This document shows positions 7,928-16,541 of a stretch of 46,256 nt of DNA, one piece after another. Origin of the DNA: a virus; the IMG/VR virus record IMGVR_UViG_3300025151_000067, positions 1 through 46,256 of that record. One strand, given 5' to 3'. The first letter of the stretch is position 1; every line of letters starts with the position of its first letter. A program made the position numbers and the translations under genes. The notes beneath the pieces are model-generated. The model was not told where the DNA came from and did not search any database. It was given only the letters and a program-made list of their open reading frames with translations.

Positions 7928-10900
7928 TATTTATCTCCTTTAAAATTCCAATTAGGTAAAGACACATCAGACAACGCCTCCTTTATATTACCTGCTGCTT
8001 CTACAACACGAGGAGGACCACCAGCTACACCAATAACAGGTGTTAACCTTCCAATTTGTGCAGCAGCATCTCCTACTTCTCCTTGTGATAGAAATCTACC
8101 AGCATTAAATAAACGCTTTCCGATACCTGATGCAGGAGCTTCACCCGCTACGGTTTTAAATGCCCAATCCAGAGGGCCTTTAGTTCTCTCTTCATAAAGA
8201 TCCATACCCATTAGGTCAAGCATACGCTCAGAGACTCCAAGTAATCCAGAAGAACGAATACCACGTTGAATATACTCAGATGTTTCTAAGTATGGATTAC
8301 CAAGTGTTTTCATTTGTTTATCACTTCCAGCAAACTTAATTAAATCTTTAAGATACTGAGAAGCAAACCCAAGCATGATCATTGTAGTCATTAAAGCAAA
8401 GGCATTGTATTTCATTGAGGGGTTGCCTCTACGTATATAATGTCTCCACAACTTTGGAATATGGTTACTTGAAAATGTAGCTATGAATCCTTGAAACTGT
8501 GTGAACAAAGCAAACCTTGGATCCTGATAGATCAATGGTCTGTTTCCAACAGTAGGCAATGCTACAGCATCATTGATAAAATTAAATGCACCAGTTCTAA
8601 AGTTATCTATAAGAATAGATGCTCGTTCTGGAGGCATAGCTTCTAGGATTTCATCAAAGGATGCATTAGGGTTTTTTTCTAAAAGATTAAACTCTGCTTC
8701 TTGAAACTCTCCAAAAAGACGAACTGCATCATCAACATTAACACCAATGTTTCGTAACATCTCTTCGGATTCTTGTATATCGTTATCCTTAACTAATTGT
8801 GGATTGCTAGATTGTAAAAATCTAAATTGATATATTTTATTTATATGATCTAACATAAAATCAAACGCAATAGAAGCTCTCATAGCACGAGTCATGTTAG
8901 TCCATCCAGTAAGACCTGTCATTTTAAAGAACAGTTCATACCATTTACGATGTAGGGGATTCATTTCTGACACACCTGTTACAGTAGCTGCACCAACATC
9001 CCATTCGTAATAGCCAAGATCTCTTATTATTCTCTGGCCTCTGGATTCATTTGTGTTAGGATTAACTTTCCATCGCACAGTGTTTCCCGTAAAGCCCATA
9101 AAGTCTGCAAGAGTTTGACCCATTTCTCTACCAAAGGATTCAAGAGTTTGACGACCTGATTGTTTACCCTTTCGCCCCCAGATTTGTTCTCTAGTAAGAG
9201 CACGACCTGACAATGCAATTTCTACAAAAGATGATACAGTTGCTAAACCAAGCATAGCAAATGATGCTAAGAACATCATATTCTTTTGAACAGCTACTGC
9301 TGTTTTACCACCTTCAGTTGTAGGTCTTTTATAGTTTCCAGATTCAGCATTTAAAAACTTTCTAATTCTTGATGCTATCTCATCGACTACTTCTCTAGGA
9401 ACACCGTCATCAAATTCCATTTTATCTAAAAGAGAACTTACTATTTCACCGTTCTCTCCAATAAATTTTCTATGGGCTACATAACGAGCAGCAGATTTTG
9501 CTGCATTAGAAATGTTTGCAAAGATATCTTGCTCCATAAAATCTTGGAAAGCATCCTGCTCTGACATAGCCAAGGATCTTTTACGATGTGATCCAGGAAC
9601 AATACCACCCTTAGTAACATTAAAATCTTCAGTTAAAACATCATCAATGGTGTTTATTTCTTCATTGTCTAAAATCCTCTCTGTAAGTTCTTTCGCTTTA
9701 GCTCTAGTCATACCACGACTACCATAGGTTTCAACCAGTTGTTTTATAAAACCTTCTTTATCGTTGGCTACAGATTCTTTACTTAGGGTTTTAAACTTAA
9801 AGAGATAGTTTTGAATATAACCAAGTTTTTTATTATAATCAACTTGATCATTATACATAGCATCAGAAAGTTGATTTAAAGATGTACCCAATTGTTGTAT
9901 TAACGCAACCAGTTCTGGGCTTGCCCAATTAGGTTCAACCTTATTAATCATTTCTTCTATCATTGATGGATCAAAGACACCATCAGAATTAATAGCCCCT
10001 TTTAAAATCTCATATAGTTTTCTACTTATCTCTCCTCTTTTACTTCGGCTTGTTGGTCTGTTATTATTAAGAGCAGCGTAGACAACATCGTGTCGAGGAA
10101 CCATCATACGATACTTAGCAGTACGATCATGTTTTTCAGATTCAAAATCCCTTCCAGAAAAAGACTTCTCATGTGCAGAATCAAATATAGAACCAGTTAT
10201 ATCTCCACTATTTGATTCGTCTCTCCAACGATCAGGCATCATTATACGAGATACCTTTCTCCATAACTTAACACTTCCTTGTAAGGTATTGTCTAACACA
10301 CTTTTAAAAGAAGTATCTACAGGGGCAGCTTCAGCACGATCCGCACGATCATTTATGTTTGTTATATCTGCACGTTTTACTTCTTGATCCTTTCCTCTTA
10401 CTTTAGAAGAATTCTTTTTTGCTGTTTTCCATAGATTGTATTTATAATCATCTATCTTTTCCTGTATTTTTTCCTGTATTACAGACTCTGGTTCTCCTTG
10501 ATTATTTTTTCTAGTTGACTCTTTAATATGTTTTATTTTTTGTTGATAGTTTTTTATAGGGTTTGATGAAGATTTAATTCTTCTATCAATCTCTCTATCA
10601 ATTTCTTCTTTTGATTTATTTTTGAATGTCTTACTATTTCGTACAGTGGATGCTATATTTTGTTTAGTACTTTCCCACTTGTTTAGTAAATAATTCATAC
10701 CAGATAAGAAAGGAGTTCCATCTTTTTCGTGTTGTTCTTTTTCAGCTGCCCACGCTTCTCGACTTAAATCTTTACGACCTTTTATGGTTTCAACATGGTC
10801 TCTTTCTTCAGCAAGTTTTTCAGAATTAGATTGAATTCTTTCACCTTCTTTTGCCCGTTGATGGGCGTAGTTTTCAATATCTGCTTCTTGAAACGCATCA

Positions 10901-12633
10901 AGATTAGAAGCATCATCAATCTCTCCATTATCTATCATAGAGATAATTTTTTCTTGTTTAGCTAATTCATAAGCAGCATCACGATTAATCTTTCTTTCTT
11001 CTTCTGCTCTTGCACCTGCTTCAGATATTCGTTTAGCCTCTGCAGGTTGTTTTCTTACTTTTAAATCTACCCAAGCACCAGTATCATATACAGCCCCTGG
11101 TATGGAAAAACCTATACCAAGAGTTTTACCAGCAATTCCTCCAGCAATAATACGATCTATGAGTTCATTATAATTAAAAGTCTTATCAGAACCCAAGGTT
11201 GCTGCAGTATATGCTGTGGCTTCTTGTAATGCTTCTGTTGCCCCCTCACCAAGGCCACCTCTTAAAGAACGTGTGGCAAGGTTTTTAAATATTGCTTTTG
11301 AAGTTATTTGAGAGGCAGCAGCTTTTGCAGCATCACCTGTAAATTCTGAAACAGATTTACGTGTTGCATTACCAACCATTTTTAAAGCAGTTTCTCTAGA
11401 AACCATCTTACCTTTCCAACCATTCTTTACAAGGTTTTCAACAGCTTCTTCCATAAGTTTCTTTGGATGTACTCCACTTTTAAAAATTGCGTGAAGACCA
11501 AGCCTATCTAATGCCGCTTGCATAATACCTGATGCAGCAGCTACGCCCATATTCTTTTTGCCTTCCATCTCATTCCAAGTTTGAGCAGCATAAATAGATG
11601 AGGGTGCTAGAAGACCAGCAGCTAGTGTTGTACCAGCAGCAACTGTTGCGCCAGCCCCAAGAGCAGCAGCACCTGTTCCAACAATAGGAGCAGCTAATAC
11701 AGAAGCAGCTGTTATACCCATATAGGGTAAAGACATAATAGCATTGTTTACAACATAATCAATACCGTCACTGAAATCATCAATGTCTTTCCAATCTACA
11801 ATACTAGTACCGTATTTGGCTAAACGTTCACGATTACGTTCAACACCTAATCGACCTGCTTCAGCATGGTATTCATTGTCAGTGAGTTCTCCCCACATAT
11901 TTTGTAATCCTGCAGCAGCTTCTTTTACACCGATAAGTGCTTTATCCCAACTGTCAGAATATGGATTTAAAGATACATTATCTAAAGTACGATTTGGGTC
12001 TCTTTCTAAAACTTGATTTTGATCATAATAAGCACCTGCCCCAAGAGCGTTTGCTTGAGCTAACTCAGCTTCATCTTCAGCAACACGCTTTAAGCCAAAC
12101 TGTTTATACCCTTCTTTTACTAGGGCTTCATCAATCATAAACCTTGCCTTATCCCAATCATCTTCCTTTACATCAAAGCCCATACCAGACGCAAGGAACT
12201 CTTGGTCTCTTTGCATTTCACCTAAACTGTGGGTAAGATCTTGTACTTCAGTTGTATATTTAGTTGGATTATAAATTCCTTCTTGAAAAGCACGAGTGCT
12301 CCATGACTCACCTTCAGAATTTTGAAAGTCAGCCATAGTACGACCAAACGGATCAATTATTTTTTCACCATTTTCGTCTAATAATGGTTTTGCATTAGTG
12401 TATCCAAGCTTATTCATTAACTCGTACACAGCATCTGTGGTTGCTGCACCACCTGCTTCACCACTTTTCCACTCGTCTTTTATTAGCTTTTCAACTTCAG
12501 GAGCATCTGCACCAGGGAGTCTATATTTCTCCCCAGTGCTGTCATCAATAACAGTATCCGCATCTAGAAGACGAAGGGTTGTACCTTCTAGTATTCTAGT
12601 TTCAATTGGTTGTATACTATCAAACATTGACAT
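7927..12633 (-). CDS. Large internal/ejection virion protein with N-terminal staphylococcal-nuclease-like domain
   Basis: 1568 aa; ATG preceded by AAGGAGAACTAAC. Residues ~15-115 match the SNase (thermonuclease) pattern: LLDADT (Asp24/Asp26), YRLPGADAPE (Arg38, Asp43, Glu46) and DPFGRTMADF (Arg98). The Arg-Asp-Glu spacing of 5 and 3 equals R35-D40-E43 of staphylococcal nuclease, so activity is plausible. The rest resembles a podovirus ejection protein. It has a Gly/Ala-rich hydrophobic stretch (~300-350), long charged coiled-coil-like stretches (~540-760), and further hydrophobic segments near ~1116-1143 and ~1409-1434 that could insert in the cell envelope. It begins MSMFDSIQPIE, a tag nearly repeated in the downstream polymerase. 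The role in DNA ejection is inferred from size, composition and position. Confidence 0.75.
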   Translation of the reverse strand: MSMFDSIQPIETRILEGTTLRLLDADTVIDDSTGEKYRLPGADAPEVEKLIKDEWKSGEAGGAATTDAVYELMNKLGYTNAKPLLDENGEKIIDPFGRTMADFQNSEGESWSTRAFQEGIYNPTKYTTEVQDLTHSLGEMQRDQEFLASGMGFDVKEDDWDKARFMIDEALVKEGYKQFGLKRVAEDEAELAQANALGAGAYYDQNQVLERDPNRTLDNVSLNPYSDSWDKALIGVKEAAAGLQNMWGELTDNEYHAEAGRLGVERNRERLAKYGTSIVDWKDIDDFSDGIDYVVNNAIMSLPYMGITAASVLAAPIVGTGAAALGAGATVAAGTTLAAGLLAPSSIYAAQTWNEMEGKKNMGVAAASGIMQAALDRLGLHAIFKSGVHPKKLMEEAVENLVKNGWKGKMVSRETALKMVGNATRKSVSEFTGDAAKAAASQITSKAIFKNLATRSLRGGLGEGATEALQEATAYTAATLGSDKTFNYNELIDRIIAGGIAGKTLGIGFSIPGAVYDTGAWVDLKVRKQPAEAKRISEAGARAEEERKINRDAAYELAKQEKIISMIDNGEIDDASNLDAFQEADIENYAHQRAKEGERIQSNSEKLAEERDHVETIKGRKDLSREAWAAEKEQHEKDGTPFLSGMNYLLNKWESTKQNIASTVRNSKTFKNKSKEEIDREIDRRIKSSSNPIKNYQQKIKHIKESTRKNNQGEPESVIQEKIQEKIDDYKYNLWKTAKKNSSKVRGKDQEVKRADITNINDRADRAEAAPVDTSFKSVLDNTLQGSVKLWRKVSRIMMPDRWRDESNSGDITGSIFDSAHEKSFSGRDFESEKHDRTAKYRMMVPRHDVVYAALNNNRPTSRSKRGEISRKLYEILKGAINSDGVFDPSMIEEMINKVEPNWASPELVALIQQLGTSLNQLSDAMYNDQVDYNKKLGYIQNYLFKFKTLSKESVANDKEGFIKQLVETYGSRGMTRAKAKELTERILDNEEINTIDDVLTEDFNVTKGGIVPGSHRKRSLAMSEQDAFQDFMEQDIFANISNAAKSAARYVAHRKFIGENGEIVSSLLDKMEFDDGVPREVVDEIASRIRKFLNAESGNYKRPTTEGGKTAVAVQKNMMFLASFAMLGLATVSSFVEIALSGRALTREQIWGRKGKQSGRQTLESFGREMGQTLADFMGFTGNTVRWKVNPNTNESRGQRIIRDLGYYEWDVGAATVTGVSEMNPLHRKWYELFFKMTGLTGWTNMTRAMRASIAFDFMLDHINKIYQFRFLQSSNPQLVKDNDIQESEEMLRNIGVNVDDAVRLFGEFQEAEFNLLEKNPNASFDEILEAMPPERASILIDNFRTGAFNFINDAVALPTVGNRPLIYQDPRFALFTQFQGFIATFSSNHIPKLWRHYIRRGNPSMKYNAFALMTTMIMLGFASQYLKDLIKFAGSDKQMKTLGNPYLETSEYIQRGIRSSGLLGVSERMLDLMGMDLYEERTKGPLDWAFKTVAGEAPASGIGKRLFNAGRFLSQGEVGDAAAQIGRLTPVIGVAGGPPRVVEAAGNIKEALSDVSLPNWNFKGDK

Positions 12634-12644
12634 GTTAGTTCTCC

Positions 12645-15600
12645 TTAATCGAATTTAAGTCTATCATTTACGTAAGCCATAAACGGAGAGATCCCTTGTT
12701 TCTTTGCTTCTTTTTCCCAGACTTCCATCATCTTTTTATCAATGGTGATTGTCTTCTTATCATTGGGGTTAGAAGAATCAGGATCAGGAACTTGATAAGT
12801 TTGTCCGATAGCAAACGAAGTACTAAGACCGCTTAAGATTTTATCAAGAGCTTGCCTATCGTTAACTCCTTTTCCTATTATGGGGACCTGACCATTAGCA
12901 ATGCGTTTTACATCGTTTTGTTTAGCAGTAGATAAGATATTATCTGTAAAGTCTTTTACAACATCATAGCCTACTGATTCACCATTCTGCGTAAACAGAT
13001 TAGCGTTTCCAACAGTGGCTGTGATATAAGCACCATCCAGATATTTCTTTATATTCTTAACTTCACGATCATCATCATTGTTTAAACGATCTTGTTTTTC
13101 CTTTAGCATTGCAGCTAATCCTGAGTTTAAAAACTCATTTGCTTTAAGAGCACCTACATTATTTCTACGTCTCCATTCAGCTACTTGAATAGCAAGTTGA
13201 TCAGAAGATGCATCAAGTTTTAGATTAGGATTATCTTCATCTTCATAACGCTCCATCCAATTTTCAATTACATCTGAATAGTTCTTACTATCTTTAATCA
13301 CAAAATCATCAAACTCATCAGTTCCAGGGATCTGAGATTTATCAGTATTCCATTTTGCTGAATTTATAGGTTTACCAGTTCTATCAAGTAATACTTTCTT
13401 GGTAGTGTTACCATCTACAATTGTATACTCAGCAGCTTGAATTGCAGATAGCTTCCCTGTTGTTGGATCCTTTTGATAGTATGTTTGGAATAGATCGTTT
13501 TGAGTTACTTCTGGTAACACATCCTTTTTAATTAACAAAGAAGAATCAGCTTTTTGTGTCTTAGGATCCCAAGAATCATTATACGCTTGAATAACTTCAG
13601 GTGAATAATTACCTGACTCTGCAATTCTAGTAACATTAGCTTCATGTTTAACATAAGCTGTTTGGTATTGCTTACGTTGTTCTTTATTAAGAGTTTTTAT
13701 ATGATCTAGTTTTTGCTGTTTAAGTGAAGCCTTAAGAACTCTTGCTTCTTTGTCAATCTCTCTCTTTAATGCTCTTTCTTCTCTACGCTTTAGTCTATCT
13801 TCTGCACGTTCTTCCTTAGCAATTTCTCTTTCAAGTTCTTTTGCTGCGGCATGTTTTGCATCGACTCTTTCAACGTATTGTTTAGCAGCAAAGTTCATAG
13901 ATCCATTATGAGATCCACCCATTAAACGAGAACCAACATACATAATAGCCATACGGTGAAGTTCACCTTTATCAAAGAGATCACCAAAGATAGTTTGCAT
14001 CATACCTTCGACTTTACCAACATCGTCTGCGTTGGCATTTTGTCCTGCTTGTAATGCACTATCTGCTGTTTGACCTTTTGTTGTACCATCGTCTGGTAAG
14101 TTATCATCATCAGCTATGATTTCATTAGCAATGTTTACAGCTTCTTCTTCACCATCGACTGCAGCTATAGCACTATCAATAGCTTCAGTAGTACTTGTAC
14201 CACTACCAGCTAGGTTAGGCTTAGGTGGTTCGTTTAAACTAGGAACACCTAAATTCTCTTCGTCCATGTCTTCTGGGTCTTCACCCGTAGTAACTGCATA
14301 TCTTGGAGTGAAATCATTATCACCCATAGGGTCAACCATACCAAGTAAAGCTTCCTCGGCTTGTGCTGCTTGATCTAAATCTTCATCTTCAGTACCAGCG
14401 AGTTGTAATCCAGAATCAATTACCTTTTGTTGTTCAGCATCTTGATCAAAATCTTCATCTTCACGTTCTTGGTAGTCACCTAGTTCTATAAGCTCTTTAT
14501 CAATAGCTGCTAAAACAACAGGATCTGTTTCATTCTCTCTTTGATTCCTTAAAGATATTTTTCTTTGAGTATCAGCAAGAGCTTTTTCTTCTTTAAGCAT
14601 TAAAGTTTCACTGTCTGTACCAGCTTCTTTATCTTTTAAATAAGATTGATATGCATTGTTTTGTTTAATAGTTTTTTCATATTGAGCTAACTGGTACTGA
14701 TATGCTTGATCACTGATCTTGCCATCAGCTTTTCTTTTACCTAGATCAGATAAGAAGTTTGGATCAAGATATTTACTGTTTTGATTAACAGGTTGTGGGT
14801 TCCCTAAAGAAGTATAGGCCACATCACCATAATTTTTCTTTGGTCCATATTGTGAACCCATAGATCTATTATCGCCTTGCATTTTAGGACTAGTCATCCA
14901 AGGGGCATATTCTTCTAACACTGCCATTTGTTCAGCATCCTGATCCATGTCTTCGTCTTCAAGAACAGGAGGAACGTTTTCTATCTTTGGTACACCAGCA
15001 TCAGCCTTCGGTACACCAGCATCAGCAAACTCATTTGCTCTAACAATTTCTTCTTGTGTTGCAACAGGATCACCAACTAAAGGCGAACCTTCTGCATTAT
15101 TAAGATTAGCTGCATGAAGAGGACCCGCTGGGTCTTTAGCTAACTCCCCATTGTCTTTAATACGATACCACTCATCACCTACTTTTTGATAGTTATCTGT
15201 TTTTCCAAACTTATTAAGACTGCGTATAATAGGAGCAGATTGGGGTGTTTCATTATCTCCCCAGTTTATGTTTGGATTCATACCTTGTGACACACGTTGT
15301 CCAACAGATTGTGAAAGAGGTTGCCAAGGTGTGTTAAATAAGATATTTTCATCACGCCTACGATTCTCTAATCCTGGGATTACTTTTCCATCAGCCATAC
15401 GAAACTCTGCAGCTTCCTTTTGGAAAGCTTCAAAGTCACCTGCATTAAGAGCAGCACGAGCTTTACTGTTAGCAAACTGTGGACCACCAATATTATATAT
15501 CAATGATTTAACAGCAGCTTCTTGGTTGGGATTAAGATCAGCCGTGACAAGATTATTATAATCACGATCAGTAACTGCCATTTCTTCAAGAAGTCTAGCA

Positions 15601-16529
15601 TTAGCAGCTTCTTCAGTCATGGTGTCACCCATCTTAACACCCTTAGTAAACCCGTAACCAATTGTTGGGATACCTGCAGAATCTAAATAGGCTTCATTAC
15701 GGAACCCTTCTTTATCTTTAAGAAGATCCATGTATACCTTATTAGACATAAGTGGGTCTGGTCTTGTAGGTGTTGTAGGTCCTGAAAGGTTAGCTTTATT
15801 TTGAAGACTAGGAATTCTTTCATCAAAGATTTCTTTAGCTGTTCTGGCAGGTTCATTATTGTTACCAGAGAACATCCCTAGTAAACTATCTAACCAACCA
15901 CCTTGGTTCATATACACAGGACCACCACTAGCGTACTCAGTTGGTTCTAATGACTTACTACGTTCTTTAGATGCCTTAATAGCTTCATCAATTGTATCAT
16001 AAACACCTGTAGGATTTAGTTTTCCTAATTGAATTCCTTCTCTTAAGAAATCCTCATTACGCATAACGCCATCTTGAATAGAAGGAATGTTATATATTTT
16101 TCCTAGTCCTACTGGCATAGTGCTGATAGGTATAGACCTACCTTTTTCAGATACATATTCACCTTCATCTGTACGGAAAATAGGTTTTCCATACTGCGTA
16201 TAGTTGCCTGTAGGTTTTCCAACTTGACCACCATGTGCAGAGTACTCAGGGATTGAACCCCCTTGTTGTTCCTGTACAGCACGACCAACATTGTTCATCT
16301 GCTCTATCTGTGGCTCAAATATACGAGTAGCTTCAGCGTTCATTACATATTCACCAGGGGTCAACCAAGCAGGGACTGTATCAGTTCCTTTAGGATCTCC
16401 TGGATGATCAGGAATACCTTCCATCATAGGAACTGATGTCATGTTGATTTCCAAACTAGGATCTTCGAAAAATTCAAAGGAAGTCATGTTGCCATGTCTA
16501 TCTTTTTTCGTAAAACTTTTCAGCTTCAT
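12645..16529 (-). CDS. Internal virion protein with embedded GH24 lysozyme domain
   Basis: 1294 aa; start after AAAGGAGAGTTAC. The N-terminal part has VPAWLTPGEYVMN, a motif often seen in phage structural or tape-measure-like proteins, and GGPV/GGQV turns. Residues ~262-395 form a T4-type lysozyme (GH24): KDKEGFRNEAYLDSAG then TIGYGFT. Catalytic Glu274, Asp283 and Thr289 have the same 9 and 6 spacing as T4 lysozyme E11-D20-T26. The middle is acidic and has three copies of an EDEDxDQxA motif (~523, ~688, ~713). A long Lys/Glu/Arg-rich coiled coil spans ~893-963. It is probably packaged in the virion to open peptidoglycan during DNA entry; a separate lysis endolysin exists at 26625-27068. The domain call is firm, the virion role inferred. 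Confidence 0.85.
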   Translation of the reverse strand: MKLKSFTKKDRHGNMTSFEFFEDPSLEINMTSVPMMEGIPDHPGDPKGTDTVPAWLTPGEYVMNAEATRIFEPQIEQMNNVGRAVQEQQGGSIPEYSAHGGQVGKPTGNYTQYGKPIFRTDEGEYVSEKGRSIPISTMPVGLGKIYNIPSIQDGVMRNEDFLREGIQLGKLNPTGVYDTIDEAIKASKERSKSLEPTEYASGGPVYMNQGGWLDSLLGMFSGNNNEPARTAKEIFDERIPSLQNKANLSGPTTPTRPDPLMSNKVYMDLLKDKEGFRNEAYLDSAGIPTIGYGFTKGVKMGDTMTEEAANARLLEEMAVTDRDYNNLVTADLNPNQEAAVKSLIYNIGGPQFANSKARAALNAGDFEAFQKEAAEFRMADGKVIPGLENRRRDENILFNTPWQPLSQSVGQRVSQGMNPNINWGDNETPQSAPIIRSLNKFGKTDNYQKVGDEWYRIKDNGELAKDPAGPLHAANLNNAEGSPLVGDPVATQEEIVRANEFADAGVPKADAGVPKIENVPPVLEDEDMDQDAEQMAVLEEYAPWMTSPKMQGDNRSMGSQYGPKKNYGDVAYTSLGNPQPVNQNSKYLDPNFLSDLGKRKADGKISDQAYQYQLAQYEKTIKQNNAYQSYLKDKEAGTDSETLMLKEEKALADTQRKISLRNQRENETDPVVLAAIDKELIELGDYQEREDEDFDQDAEQQKVIDSGLQLAGTEDEDLDQAAQAEEALLGMVDPMGDNDFTPRYAVTTGEDPEDMDEENLGVPSLNEPPKPNLAGSGTSTTEAIDSAIAAVDGEEEAVNIANEIIADDDNLPDDGTTKGQTADSALQAGQNANADDVGKVEGMMQTIFGDLFDKGELHRMAIMYVGSRLMGGSHNGSMNFAAKQYVERVDAKHAAAKELEREIAKEERAEDRLKRREERALKREIDKEARVLKASLKQQKLDHIKTLNKEQRKQYQTAYVKHEANVTRIAESGNYSPEVIQAYNDSWDPKTQKADSSLLIKKDVLPEVTQNDLFQTYYQKDPTTGKLSAIQAAEYTIVDGNTTKKVLLDRTGKPINSAKWNTDKSQIPGTDEFDDFVIKDSKNYSDVIENWMERYEDEDNPNLKLDASSDQLAIQVAEWRRRNNVGALKANEFLNSGLAAMLKEKQDRLNNDDDREVKNIKKYLDGAYITATVGNANLFTQNGESVGYDVVKDFTDNILSTAKQNDVKRIANGQVPIIGKGVNDRQALDKILSGLSTSFAIGQTYQVPDPDSSNPNDKKTITIDKKMMEVWEKEAKKQGISPFMAYVNDRLKFD

Positions 16530-16541
16530 GTAACTCTCCTT

